Positions 10,655 to 20,789 of a stretch of 64,000 nt of DNA are shown here, piece after piece. Positions within the stretch are counted from its first letter, which is position 1; the number at the start of each line of letters is the position of its first letter. The notes beneath the pieces are model-generated. The model was not told the origin of the DNA. It searched no databases and saw nothing but the letters and a program-made list of their open reading frames with translations. The position numbers and the translations under genes are program-made. This DNA comes from Skeletonema tropicum. Its lineage: Eukaryota; Bacillariophyta; Thalassiosirophyceae; Thalassiosirales; Thalassiosiraceae. The stretch covers positions 1,426,001 to 1,490,000 of the forward strand of contig CM074146.1 of assembly GCA_037178625.1 (NCBI GenBank), in the 5' to 3' direction.

Positions 10655-10945
10655 AACAGGGGCGCGCAGAATGGTGCGATAGTAGTGGCGTGCAGCGGTG
10701 TATGTGGCGGGTTCAGCGCGGGCCCTCGGGGCCTGTAAAGTATTGTGTCGTCATCTTGCTCTGTTGGCCATTTGCCGTGTGGCTTGTCAGTAGTCTTTAT
10801 ACAACGGAATTCGGCTATAAAGTTGCTCTGCAATGACGTTGGCCTTAATTGGTATAATTGTGCTGTGCACAATTTTACCAATTAGTCTCTTTACAATAGA
10901 ATACGGCTATAAAGTTGCTCTGCAATGACGTTGTCTTTAATTGTG
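10655..10945 (+). repeat. E terminus 1, left copy
   Basis: The terminal ~290 bp are repeated at 43508-43784 (E-mini) and inverted at 49624-49908. It starts AACAGGGGCGCGCAG, has GCGGGCCCTCGGGGCC about 65 bp in, then two copies of a ~40-bp block ending CTATAAAGTTGCTCTGCAAT (around 10800-10839 and 10893-10935) separated by a palindrome. The paired subterminal blocks would suit transposase binding sites (inference). Confidence 0.8.
10847..10883. repeat. E palindrome, terminus 1
   Basis: A 37-bp near-perfect palindrome: AATTGGTATAATTGTGC, then its inverse with one mismatch. Same family as the palindromes in E introns. Confidence 0.8.
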
Positions 10946-11029
10946 TTAGAATTGTGAAAATCATCTATCTGTCCATCGGCACTAGTATTTGTGTAGGGAT
11001 TTGAGAGAAGATTGCAGTGCGCCTGATCA

Positions 11030-11066
11030 AATTATATATAATTGTGCTGTGCACACTTATACCAAT
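11030..11066. repeat. E palindrome, downstream of the 133-aa gene
   Basis: Imperfect palindrome around GTGCTGTGCAC, ending TATACCAATT, located 3' of the minus-strand gene that stops at 11185. Confidence 0.65.
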
Positions 11067-11184
11067 TAGTACATTGTCCGGCAGTCATTCGTCGTCTCAA
11101 CTGTTTGTTTTCGGATCAGCTGTTTAGTTGCGCTTAGTGTTCACTGTTGTGCATCTCTTTCACTTTCAACTCATCCACTCGATT

Positions 11185-11586
11185 CTATCGTTTCAGTGCG
11201 AGTTTTTTATTCCCTCTTTTCCATGTTGGTGCCGGCATGTTATAGTTCACCTCTGTATATAGTATTGAGCCTGGTACCATAGTGTTCGTCCTGTCTGTCT
11301 CAGTTTGTCCCATCATTGCAGCATAATTGGTTCTATGTCTCCCCATATCTTTTATGTAGTCTGTTATGATGGATTCAATTGTGTCCTTCTCTTGTTCTGT
11401 TTGTGCACCTCCCAAGATTCTATCTACTGCTAGTTTCGCTCTCTCTATGCTTCCCTCGCTCAGTTGCAGCAGTCTTGTTGCTATTCCAATTCCTCTGTCA
11501 TTGTTTTGCAGCTTTAGTTGTTGCCGTAAACTTTCGACATCGTTTTTAAACGCGCTGTTTGATAGCTTAGTTGATCGTTCCATCAT
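11185..11586 (-). CDS. 133-aa E protein, unknown (left copy)
   Basis: The ORF is identical in the right arm at 48977-49378 on the + strand. It is Lys/Arg/Gln-rich with a probable long helix in the first half (residues 10-75, with LRQQLKLQNNDRG and regular hydrophobic spacing) and a basic C-terminus (KRGNKKLALKR). It reads toward E terminus 1 and is divergent from the 289-aa gene, sharing an upstream region of about 240 bp with it. No family is recognised. A small DNA-binding or structural role is possible from the charge alone. The identical sequence in both arms shows recent duplication, not necessarily selection. Confidence 0.55.
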   Translation of the reverse strand: MMERSTKLSNSAFKNDVESLRQQLKLQNNDRGIGIATRLLQLSEGSIERAKLAVDRILGGAQTEQEKDTIESIITDYIKDMGRHRTNYAAMMGQTETDRTNTMVPGSILYTEVNYNMPAPTWKRGNKKLALKR

Positions 11587-11829
11587 ATTCAGTGAGAGTA
11601 TCGTAGTGAAATAACTTGCCCCAATTTGGTTCTCATCAGTGGTTTCTCAAGCGATTGTGTTTGTGGCTATTTTCTCGTAATTACATATTTCTTGTGTTCG
11701 TCGCCGAACTGATACACATGACCACAGATTCTTTTATATTACACATAACTAAATACTCCATAACATAGACAGCTTTCAGCTGTCTCTCTCTAGACATCTC
11801 TCTTTGTTTTGTCGATGCTTCATCATTTC
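11587..11829. other. divergent spacer of E, cut by retrotransposon 3
   Basis: Non-coding region between the 133-aa gene and the 289-aa gene. The uninterrupted form is at 48733-48976. It holds the palindrome GACAGCTTTCAGCTGTC near 11770. Confidence 0.5.
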
Positions 11830-12117
11830 TCTTAACTTGCGCAGACTTGCAGCAGTAAGAGGGTTGCGTAGTAATAGCGGTTCTGTCAGATCTCTCCAAC
11901 AAGGAAGTGGATTGCTCCAGATTTCTCCTCAGAAATCGTTCCGATGCGTCAATTGACTGTTGTTTATTTTATTTCTTTTCCTCTCTATGAGATCAAGCGT
12001 GATTTGCTTCAAAAGCCTCTCAAAGCGCAACCTCTTACATACAATGTATCTTAGATACCCTACCATAACATAACTGTATAGAATCCGTACATACGCGAAA
12101 TATCGCATCCTGTGTCA
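11830..12117 (-). repeat. 3' LTR of retrotransposon 3
   Basis: 288-bp direct repeat of 20496-20783, preceded on the minus strand by several GGGGAG tracts (12118-12200). Confidence 0.9.
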
Positions 12118-12207
12118 CTCCCCTACGATTCGACAGTTTCTCCCCATAGATTGTTCGGACTGTATTGTCCAGATAACTTCTCCCCATATTCCCTCTCCCC
12201 ATAACAT

Positions 12208-15093
12208 TCATTCCAAGTTTCGCCATCTGAAATGTCGGTGATGAATGAGCTCAGTTGTGTCAGTATCCTCCCCATAAATCTTCTCAGAACTGCCATCAGT
12301 AAGATGAGTGTTGGCATCATAGACATCCTGAGTACCAATCGGGTAAGACTCTTGCCACGCATCGAGAATGGAAGATCCAGTGAAAGAGATGTTGTAAGGC
12401 ACAGACTTGTGCTGGGCTGGACTAAGCTCTTGTGAGACTTCATCAAGTTGCTTGCCTTCCTGCTTACATACATTTCCCTTGCGTGATTCATTCACTTGCG
12501 TGAGACAATTCGATGGTACGAGCAATTGTGTTGTGGTACCGTCATCAGACTGAATATCATGGAACTGGATATCAATTGTAGTCACACTCTCCGGCTGAGA
12601 GATACTATCAACCTTCATCACACTCCCCGACTGAGAAACACTATCAGCCTTAGCCTCGCTCCCCATTTCTGATACAGACTCATCAGCGAAAGTGACTCGT
12701 GGCGTAGTGGATTTCTTCTTCGGCTGCGAGAGGAATCGAGGTAGACGGAATGGTTCAAGTTCGCTAGTTTGATTCACTTCAAAATGAGTTTCATTCACCT
12801 CGCGATTCTTCTCTAGTAGGTCAATAAATTCTGTGCCATTCTGACGAAAATCATCACTGTCTTGGATGGAGGTCATGTTCACATTGTAGACATTTTCCCA
12901 TAGCTCTGCGTAATTGGCCTGTACTTCGGGAGCGTCTGCAGGGATGGAAGCCAAATCATCATAACCAACTTCAGTGTTGTTGACCTGAGATTGCTCAGTG
13001 ACATTCGCTGTGGCACCTTGGGCTACGGGAGTATTGGGCACACGAGATGTGTTAGAACGAAAGGCATCACCACCATTACGACGACGAGGCGGAGGCTTGA
13101 CATTTGGTACACCTCGAGCAGTCATGATAAGTTCCTTCGACTCCTCCGAGAACTTCTCCCAATACTTCTTTTCTTCTGGAGTGAGCTGGCGGTGCGCATC
13201 TCCCGGCAAGAATCCCTTTCTTCGCTCCCCTAAGCTGGACATCATTACGTCATACCACTGGTCATCATCCAATTTGTCATCCGTTACACCCCCAAAATCA
13301 ATGGTATTGATTTCATACCCAGCCTTTTGGTATGCAGCACGAGTATGGTTGACATTTCTGCACTCATTGACAATCTGATGACGACGTGATACCATATCTC
13401 TTTTGTTGCGAGCGTCGACCATGCTTGCTTCCTGCTTATACGCAGCCAAAAGCTCATCAGGGCTCAATGTGCGACTTCCTCCCCCTCTGCTGTGAACAAT
13501 AGACTGGGTCAGAGTACTCAAGGAAACAACATTATCCAATTCCTTCACACCACTGATGAAACGTTTGAACATCTCAAATTTCTCCTTGGACAGAAGCGGC
13601 GTGCCACTACGAAGCATGAACTCAGTGACATCTGTTTCCCATTTTGCAATAGTAGGGACAAGACGGACACGTTTGGAGTGTACATCAAGCGGGGTGTTGA
13701 TGCGGTTGTACACCTCGTTCTTCGCATGCTCAGCAGCGATAGATCCAGAACCGGAGTAATATTGTGCCATCTTCGTCCACACTTTCTGCCCATCAAAAGT
13801 ATCTGCTTCACTGAGAACAAATTCACGTCCCTTGTGACTTTTCACCGTTGAATTGAGGATATAGTAAAGTGTCGAGTTGTCCAGCTTGAATGCCTCCTTG
13901 TGTCGAGCGATTGGGCGGAAGGTGGGATCGATGAGCTCCTGCATATTGAATGACTTGAGAACGGCTGCAAACCCGTGTGCATATGTTGTCCACGCCGTTT
14001 GATCTGAATGTTGGGGAAAACAGGTTGGATCAAACTTCAACTTCGACCTTGGCTGGTGTTTTCTGTATGCACCACGGTAGGGGCTTCTTCCACTCTTGCT
14101 GTCCGGAATCGATGTGCTGATGTGGGAAGGAATGCTGCTGGTTCTGCCGCTGCTATCACTGCTGCCTCCACTACTACCGCCGTCACCGCCGCCACCATAA
14201 GGCTTCTTTTTCGTCTTCTTCTTCTTACTGCGTTTGGAAGATGGTTTGGAAGAAGGCAATGATCCAATGAAAGGTACATGGCCGCCATGAGAACTGTCTT
14301 GTGATTGTTGGGGCAAAGATCGGCTGGTAGATTGGGTCTTGCCACCAGTAAAACCTAGGCCTGTGTAGAAATGAGCCTCACTTGGAAGGTTATCCCTTGC
14401 CTCTGAAGAATTGTCTCCTGCCTCAAAAGGGTTATCCTCAACTCCATCTGTGTCAACGCACTGCTCCTGTCTGCTCGGACCGTAGGAGAAGTTTTCGGAC
14501 TTATTTGGACGCGGAGTATTTACAGAACCTCGCGAACTCCGACTAGAATTTGTCCTTGCACCAGATTGACCATAGGCCTTATCCCATGCGATGTCAAATT
14601 TAGCTTGAGCAGCGTCGGCTTCCAACTTAACTCTGCGCAGCTCCTGCTCGCGGCGTTCAACTTTCGCTGCGTGTTCTCTTGCAAGGTCGTTTGTGAACAC
14701 CTTGATGATCGGAGGACATCCATCGATATAGTTGTCAAATTCGCGGATAGTGACACCCGTGATATCGACCAATCCATTATTAGAAACTCCTTTCTCAATT
14801 TGCAATTCATTGACATACGATAAGCTATATAGCATCAGCCTCCTCCACGTCGGTGGGATGTAGCCGTCATACTCATCGATATCATCCTCATCCGAACTCC
14901 CTGAGCGGTTCCGATTCTTCATTGCGTTGATTTCGTCTAGGTTAACGACGAAGTCGACATAATCGTACCAAGTTTTGATACCCTCTTTTACAAGAATGCT
15001 GAGGAAGAAATGTTCATTGTCAAACCATTCCTTCGAAACATGATCGAGTCTTCTTCGGAGTAACTCATCATTAGCACTACCACGCCGCCCCAT
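12208..15093 (-). CDS. Copia-type gag-like protein, 961 aa
   Basis: ATG at 15093. The N-terminal ~120 residues (LLRRRLDHVSKEWF, then EHFFLSILVKEG and SDEDDIDEYDG) follow the layout of the N-terminal domain of Copia-type diatom gag. A helical segment with Glu-rich motifs (about 130-180) is followed by Ser/Pro/Gly-rich linkers and a KRSKKKKTKKK basic patch near residue 290. From about residue 345 (KFDPTCFPQHSDQTAW) to about 560 comes a capsid-like region typical of Copia gag (ILNSTVKSHKGREFV, VWTKMAQYYSG, EMFKRFISG). After that the sequence is low-complexity and acidic. No CCHC knuckle, protease, integrase or reverse transcriptase follows before the 3' LTR, so the element must depend on enzymes from elsewhere. 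Confidence 0.75.
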   Translation of the reverse strand: MGRRGSANDELLRRRLDHVSKEWFDNEHFFLSILVKEGIKTWYDYVDFVVNLDEINAMKNRNRSGSSDEDDIDEYDGYIPPTWRRLMLYSLSYVNELQIEKGVSNNGLVDITGVTIREFDNYIDGCPPIIKVFTNDLAREHAAKVERREQELRRVKLEADAAQAKFDIAWDKAYGQSGARTNSSRSSRGSVNTPRPNKSENFSYGPSRQEQCVDTDGVEDNPFEAGDNSSEARDNLPSEAHFYTGLGFTGGKTQSTSRSLPQQSQDSSHGGHVPFIGSLPSSKPSSKRSKKKKTKKKPYGGGGDGGSSGGSSDSSGRTSSIPSHISTSIPDSKSGRSPYRGAYRKHQPRSKLKFDPTCFPQHSDQTAWTTYAHGFAAVLKSFNMQELIDPTFRPIARHKEAFKLDNSTLYYILNSTVKSHKGREFVLSEADTFDGQKVWTKMAQYYSGSGSIAAEHAKNEVYNRINTPLDVHSKRVRLVPTIAKWETDVTEFMLRSGTPLLSKEKFEMFKRFISGVKELDNVVSLSTLTQSIVHSRGGGSRTLSPDELLAAYKQEASMVDARNKRDMVSRRHQIVNECRNVNHTRAAYQKAGYEINTIDFGGVTDDKLDDDQWYDVMMSSLGERRKGFLPGDAHRQLTPEEKKYWEKFSEESKELIMTARGVPNVKPPPRRRNGGDAFRSNTSRVPNTPVAQGATANVTEQSQVNNTEVGYDDLASIPADAPEVQANYAELWENVYNVNMTSIQDSDDFRQNGTEFIDLLEKNREVNETHFEVNQTSELEPFRLPRFLSQPKKKSTTPRVTFADESVSEMGSEAKADSVSQSGSVMKVDSISQPESVTTIDIQFHDIQSDDGTTTQLLVPSNCLTQVNESRKGNVCKQEGKQLDEVSQELSPAQHKSVPYNISFTGSSILDAWQESYPIGTQDVYDANTHLTDGSSEKIYGEDTDTTELIHHRHFRWRNLE

Positions 15094-15419
15094 AATTGAA
15101 GTTGTGTGACCGTGATGAAGACGATAAAAGTGTTACTGTAACTAGGTTTTGTTCTCCCACCTCTGAAGTGGGATTATTCTGATTTTGCAGTTTATGCTGA
15201 TTGTGTCAGGGTTTGTAGTGACAAAGTAGAATTATCTGTGACAAATTAGATTAACCCCTCTGTAAAAAGAATTGAATTTTGATGACTGAGGAAAATTCTT
15301 AAATCAGAACTAACCTTCATGGAGGAGAATTTATTTTGATGTGGCGAAAGGTTAATTTTGATCGACAATTTTTAATTCTGATCAATCGGTATTGGTCATT
15401 CTAGAATTTTGTCACACCA

Positions 15420-16589
15420 GACTCAACAGTCCCGACTACACACACGTGCATAGCAAATAAATCTAAGACCCACACAACGACGTTTTTTATGAGCGCGTAC
15501 CATACATCAACAAGCATTTTTTCAAAAAATAACGACCATGACAGCCGGCCAACCCCCCCCCTATGCTACCTCCGGTACCGATGGTTTCATCACCCAAAGC
15601 GCCGGCAATATCCGCGTCGAGTCGTTATCAACCGATAATGGTCAAGGTTCAAACCGTCTCCTGCATTCATATTTGTTTTGGGCGCGTTGACACCATTCTT
15701 ATTTTGAAATAACGAACTCTCCCACTACGCACAACATCTGCATGGACTCTGTGCTCGCCTACGTTGATACGCACCAATTACACCGACGACGAAACAATAT
15801 TAATAGAACATGTCGCGTGATTTTTGACCAGCGCCGCAGATACGGCTCATCTATTATTTACAAAAATGATTTATTTATCTATCGGCACAACCCATGTATG
15901 CATCAAATGCCGGGAGGGGAAGTAACAACACCAGAAGGGCAGGGGCGGCCTAAAGTTCCTCCACCACCGATGTATTGACCCAAATGACTTCTGTATGGAG
16001 GTACGTCATGCTGTTTAATATATCTCATTTAATTTCAGCATGTACCTACTATGCAATTGTTCTCACCACTATTTTTTCGTATTCCCACTATTAACAGGCA
16101 GCAACAATATTATTCATTTAGCCAATCGACCACCTCTCGCTGTTCATTCAATTAGACGGGCTCACTTCCCGACTTTATTTCGATCATCTGTGATGATTAT
16201 TCTATCAATCTCCAAGAGAAGCATCATTGTAACTAGCATCGACGTTGGGGGGGATGAAATTTTGCTGACATAGTGAGTTGGGAGTCCTCGACAACTAACG
16301 TGATTGTGTCTGATTAGAAACCGAATGTCTTTACAAAGAGGCCGAGGTCAGAATTGAGGGACTTTGCCGCACTGATCATTATTTCATCCCCCCCCTCTGA
16401 CGTGCGCGATAACACAACTCGGGAGTCCTGGCGGTGTACCCCCGCCTCCTCACTGTGTTGTGCCGTTCATGTTGGAAGACGAAAATGCTAGTGACTTGTA
16501 TATTCTCTTGGTAGATTTGGTAAATATGTTATTGCAGCAATTGATATAGAAGTTGGAGCATGTGATTTCAAACAAGGCGGCGTGTAGCA
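15420..16589. other. no gene seen (left interior of the insertion)
   Basis: A/T-rich and C-run-containing sequence with short ORFs only; nothing recognisable. Confidence 0.35.
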
Positions 16590-17606
16590 TTGCTGCTTGT
16601 CCGTGAATGCGTGAGTGGGCCAAAGGATCTAGTCCGTGAAGTTGTCAATCTCATCCAATCAATCAATGAGAATGCTGAAACTTCGTGGCCTGTGTCAACA
16701 CAATCTGATATTAAAGTAGAGCCCAACAAAGTGTCTGGGGTGGTGGAGGAGGAAGCAGAGAATGCATTTGGCTGTGGTGGATGCAATGATCTTGCTGTTG
16801 GAGGCACTTCGGCTCACACTCGCAACACTAACACTGCTGGCATAGAGCCCGCTGCTGTGTCTGGATTGGTGAAGGATGAAGCGGAGGGTGCAGTGGATGC
16901 AATGATATTCCTGTTCGAGGCACTTCGGATCACACATGATCTTCCTGTTGAAGGCACTTCGGCTCACACTCGCAACGCTGCTGGCATAGAGCCCGCTGCT
17001 GTGTCTGGGGAGGTGGAGGAGGAAGCAGAGGGTGCATCTGGCTCTGGTGGATGCAATGATTTTGCTGTTGGTGGCACTTCGGCTCACACTCGCAACTCTG
17101 CTGGCATAGAGCCCGACAAAGTGTCTGGGGTGGTGGAGGAGGAAGCAGAGGCAGAGGGTGCATTTGGCTGTGGTGGATGCAATGATTTTGCTGTTGGAAG
17201 CACTTCGGCTCACACTCGCAACGCTGCTGGCATAGAGCCCGACAAAGTGTCTGGGGTGGTGGAGGAGGAAGCAGAGGGTGCATTTGTCTCTGGTGGATGC
17301 AATGATCTTGCTGTTGGTGGCACTTCGGCTCACACTCACAACGCTGCTGGCATAGAGCCCGACAAAGTGTCTGGGGTGGTGGAGGAGGAAGCAGAGGCAG
17401 AGGGTTCATTTGGCTGTGGTGGATGCAATGATTTTGCTGTTGGAAGCACTTCGGCTCACACTCGCAACGCTGCTCTATTGGATTGCAATAGCACATGTCT
17501 CTACTGTGGAAGCGGATGCTCATGTGGAAGCAACAATTGTCGTTTAATTGGCTCTTGCCGTCGGATTCTCTTCGGAGGTGCTTTTGTTGAAGGAGCACGT
17601 TCCTGA
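16590..17606 (+). CDS. open frame across a ~120-bp tandem repeat
   Basis: A 338-codon open frame (no ATG at its start) covers about six units of 111-126 bp. Each unit encodes GTSAHTRNAAGIEP, then SGVVEEEAEGAFG and CGGCNDFAV, with variation in length (extra EAEA) and a CGGC pair. The opposite strand is also open over the same span, so frame openness comes from the repeat period being a multiple of three. The protein may never be made. If it is, it would be an acidic Cys-containing repeat protein of unknown role. Confidence 0.3.
   Translation: MLLVRECVSGPKDLVREVVNLIQSINENAETSWPVSTQSDIKVEPNKVSGVVEEEAENAFGCGGCNDLAVGGTSAHTRNTNTAGIEPAAVSGLVKDEAEGAVDAMIFLFEALRITHDLPVEGTSAHTRNAAGIEPAAVSGEVEEEAEGASGSGGCNDFAVGGTSAHTRNSAGIEPDKVSGVVEEEAEAEGAFGCGGCNDFAVGSTSAHTRNAAGIEPDKVSGVVEEEAEGAFVSGGCNDLAVGGTSAHTHNAAGIEPDKVSGVVEEEAEAEGSFGCGGCNDFAVGSTSAHTRNAALLDCNSTCLYCGSGCSCGSNNCRLIGSCRRILFGGAFVEGARS
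16700..17480 (+). repeat. ~120-bp tandem repeat array
   Basis: About six imperfect units, each containing CTGTTGGNGGCACTTCGGCT and GTGGTGGAGGAGGAAGCAGA. Unit length varies by multiples of three. Confidence 0.75.
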
Positions 17607-17639
17607 CAGTACCTCAAGTCTCATCCTCCTCACGTTGCC

Positions 17640-19600
17640 TTGGCTGTTGGCTTGCAATAGCACATGTCACTACTGTGGAAGTAGATGCCCATGTTGAAGC
17701 AATTGTCGTTTACATGGCTCAGTACCTCAAGTCTCGTCTCCCTCACTGGCTGATGATGGCATTCAATTGAAGTACACACCTCTACTGTGGAAGCCGATTG
17801 TTCAAATACATGTCATTACTCGTCTACTTGGCTCTTGCTGTTCGAGTCTCCTCAGTTGTATGGTGGTGGGAGCAGAAGCACTTCCCTTGCAGTACCTCAA
17901 GTTGCCTTGGCTGGTGGCTTGCGATAGCACATGTCTCTACTGTGGAAGCGGATGCTTATACTCGTCGACTTGGCTCTTGCTCTTCAGTCGTGCAATGGTG
18001 GGAGCAGCAGCACTCCCCTTGCATACTTCAAGTCTCATTCTTTGGCTGGTTGCTTTCGATGTCGCATGTCTCCACTGTGGAAGCGGATTGGGATTGTTCT
18101 TCGCGGACACATACCTCATACCTTGTCGGATTCCTCCAGGTATGCTTTTGTGGCAGTAGCACTTCCCTGACCGACAGTACCTCAAGCTCATCCTCCTATT
18201 TAGCAGACGACATTAAACTGAACACTCTGTCTGTTGGAGTCTCTTCAGTCCAATTGTTGTCAAGTGGGAGTTGCGCATCTCTGCCAGTACTTCAAGTTGA
18301 GCTGAGTGCATCTGACTCTTGGTTCGATTTCTAACATTCTCACTAACTACTTCCGTTTACGTTCTTCTTCATAGCTGAAACTGACAAACTGACATTATCT
18401 TGGCTTTACACAGGAATAAAGAGGCGAGTCTGTCGGTTGCATCATTTGCTAAAGTACTTCCTTTTATGACTTTCTTCTTTGTAGCTGAGTGCAACTGACA
18501 TCCTCTTGGCTTGGTGCAGGAATATAGAGGTGAGACTTTGTGGCTGTCTCTTGTAAACTCTTTCTTCACATACAGATGCCATTCACTAACTATATCCACT
18601 TGTCAATGGCATCCTCTTGGGAGCCATCGGACTCTCTTGGGATCTTGCCAGGTGCTTTTGCTGAAGGAGAACGTCCCTGACAGTACCTCAAGTCTCATCC
18701 TCCTCACTGGCTGACGATGGCATTCAATTGAAGTACACACCTCTACTGTGGAAGCCGATTGTTCATCTCCAGATGTCATTACTCGTCTACTTGGCTCTTT
18801 CTGTTCGAGTCTCTTCAGTCGTGCATTGGTGGGAGCAGCAGCACTTCCCTTGCATACTTCAAGTCTCATTCTTTGGCTGGTTGCTTTCGATGTCGCATGT
18901 CTCCACTGTGGAAGTGGTGCGGACATGACAGTAGTACCTCAATTCTCATCGTTCTCTTTAGCTGAGGAGAGAGGTGCAGTTTTCATCGCAGATATCTTTA
19001 CTCATCTACATGGCTCTTGTTGTTTGTACTGTGGTGGGAGTAGCAATTCCGAAGCAGAGAATCATCATAGATGCAATTAATCGTCTCATCGTTGGAGTCT
19101 CTTCAGTCCAATTGTTGTCAAAAGTGGGAGTTGCGCATCTCTGCCAGTACTTCAAGTTGAGCTGAGTGCATCTGACTCTTGGTTCGATACAGGAAGAAAG
19201 AGGTGAGTCATTGGTGCTGCATGTAGTAAATTTTTCATTTCTAATATCACTCACTAACTACTTCCGTTTATCACGTTCTTCTTCATAGCTGAAACTGACA
19301 TTATCTTGGCTTGACACAGGAATAAAGAGGTGAGTCTTTCGCACTGCCTCTCATTGAAGATTCTTTCGCAACCAACATCATTTGCTAAAGTACTTCCTTT
19401 TATGACTTTCTTCTTTGTAGCTGAGTGCAACTGACATCCTCTTGGCTTGGTGCAGGAATATAGAGGTGAGACTTTGTCGCTGTCTCTTGTAAACTCTTTC
19501 TTCACATACAGATACCATTCACTAACTATTTCCACTTGTCACTGGCATCCTCTTGGCCTGAAGAAGGGGTAATAATAATTGCATGGTTGGCTTTGGTTGG
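17640..19600. repeat. segmental repeats inside the insertion
   Basis: Blocks recur in the same order: CTCTACTGTGGAAGCGGAT-type words (17495-18910), a block around 17745-17810 repeated at 18702-18770, and a block of about 400 bp at 18225-18620 repeated with changes at 19090-19560. No gene is supported. Confidence 0.65.
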
Positions 19601-20495
19601 TCCTGGGAATAAAGAGGTGAGTGTATGACGCAGCAGTACTAGGCTTTTTCACATAATTGTTGGCTAAACTTCTTTGCTGCTGCTGTAGAATATACAACTG
19701 AAATTATTTCAGCTTGTCATTGGAATTGTAAGGTAAGAGTATGAAGTTTTCATGTAATAGATTCTCTTGGAGATGACATCACAGTTATCCCGTGAGTTGT
19801 CATTTGGGGTGCATACTTGTTTTGGTGTATTTGTATGTGCGTCTTAAGTAGGTAGTAAGTAGTAATAAAGCTTTGTTACTTTTTGTGTCTTCTTTGCGAT
19901 GATTCGAATGCAATTTAATTATGTGTCATGTAATTAATCATATGTGTCATACAATGCAATGTAATAAAACCAGAATTTAATTCTGATGATCAAAAAAAAA
20001 ATTCTGATGTGTGACAGTCCGAATTCTGATGCGCGAAAGTTCAGATTTCGATACTGGATTTTCTTATTCTTTGACATCGGAATAATATCAGAATTTGAAG
20101 TTGACAAGATTTCTGATGAGCAAGATACAAAAACCCATAAAGGCATTATCCCACTTCAGAGGCAATCGAACAGAAATGAATCTAGATTTAGTTAGACGTT
20201 TCCTTCGCTTTGGTCCTAAGTCACAGGTTGAAACAGACTTGCTCCGTTGTGGGTCCACGCCCGTCCTCAGATTGTGGCTGTGTTAGAAGTCCACTCGCTG
20301 AAGCTCTATCTGCCCTACAGGTTGCTGATGGGAAGACCTATGACCAAACTCCCGAGAATTCAGGTTGGCAGCGACAAATTAACAGCCACAGAAGGTGTGA
20401 AACATACTTGTCTAACTTACTTCGGTGGAAACGCCGGAAGCTCAAATATTCAACCAGATTTGATTGAAGATAGAAACTACACGAGACTGTTAATC

Positions 20496-20783
20496 TCTTA
20501 ACTTGCGCAGACTTGCAGCAGTAAGAGGGTTGCGTAGTAATAGCGGTTCTGTCAGATCTCTCCAACAAGGAAGTGGATTGCTCCAGATTTCTCCTCAGAA
20601 ATCGTTCCGATGCGTCAATTGACTGTTGTTTATTTTATTTCTTTTCCTCTCTATGAGATCAAGCGTGATTTGCTTCAAAAGCCTCTCAAAGCGCAACCTC
20701 TTACATACAATGTATCTTAGATACCCTACCATAACATAACTGTATAGAATCCGTACATACGCGAAATATCGCATCCTGTGTCA
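20496..20783 (-). repeat. 5' LTR of retrotransposon 3
   Basis: 288-bp direct repeat of 11830-12117; the primer-site-like GATTAACAGTCTCGTG lies just inside at 20480-20495 on the minus strand. Confidence 0.9.
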
Positions 20784-20789
20784 ATTTCA

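Larger units (their letters stand above)
15160..20162. mobile_element. repeat-rich insertion with short inverted ends
   Basis: The left end CCTCTGAAGTGGGATTAT (15160) and the right end (to 20162), whose inverse reads CCTCTGAAGTGGGATAATG, form a terminal inverted repeat of about 16 bp. Both subterminal regions are rich in TTCTGAT/ATCAGAA words (15175-15420 and 19970-20130), as in transposons with subterminal binding arrays. I could not find a clear target duplication, so the boundaries are moderately sure. No transposase is visible. The interior is 16.6-19.6 kb of tandem and segmental repeats. Confidence 0.6.
11830..20783 (-). mobile_element. LTR retrotransposon 3 (Copia-like), target duplication ATTTC
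   Basis: The 288-bp LTRs (11830-12117 and 20496-20783) begin TGACACAGG on the minus strand and end AAGTTAAGA. ATTTC flanks both sides (11825-11829 and 20784-20788). The empty site is preserved in the right arm of the compound element near 48733, which proves the boundaries. The minus-strand purine tract TAGGGGAG precedes the 3' LTR, and GATTAACAGTCTCGTG follows the 5' LTR. It carries a long gag-like ORF but no pol, and a 5-kb repeat-rich insertion in its leader (15160-20162). Confidence 0.92.

Noticed and set aside
16700..17480. CRISPR-like array
   Set aside because: Units are ~120 bp and coding-like without short constant repeats and unique spacers; the genome is eukaryotic.
16695..17598. 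Minus-strand Cys-rich ORFs over the tandem repeat
   Set aside because: They are the opposite-strand shadow of a repeat whose period is a multiple of three.
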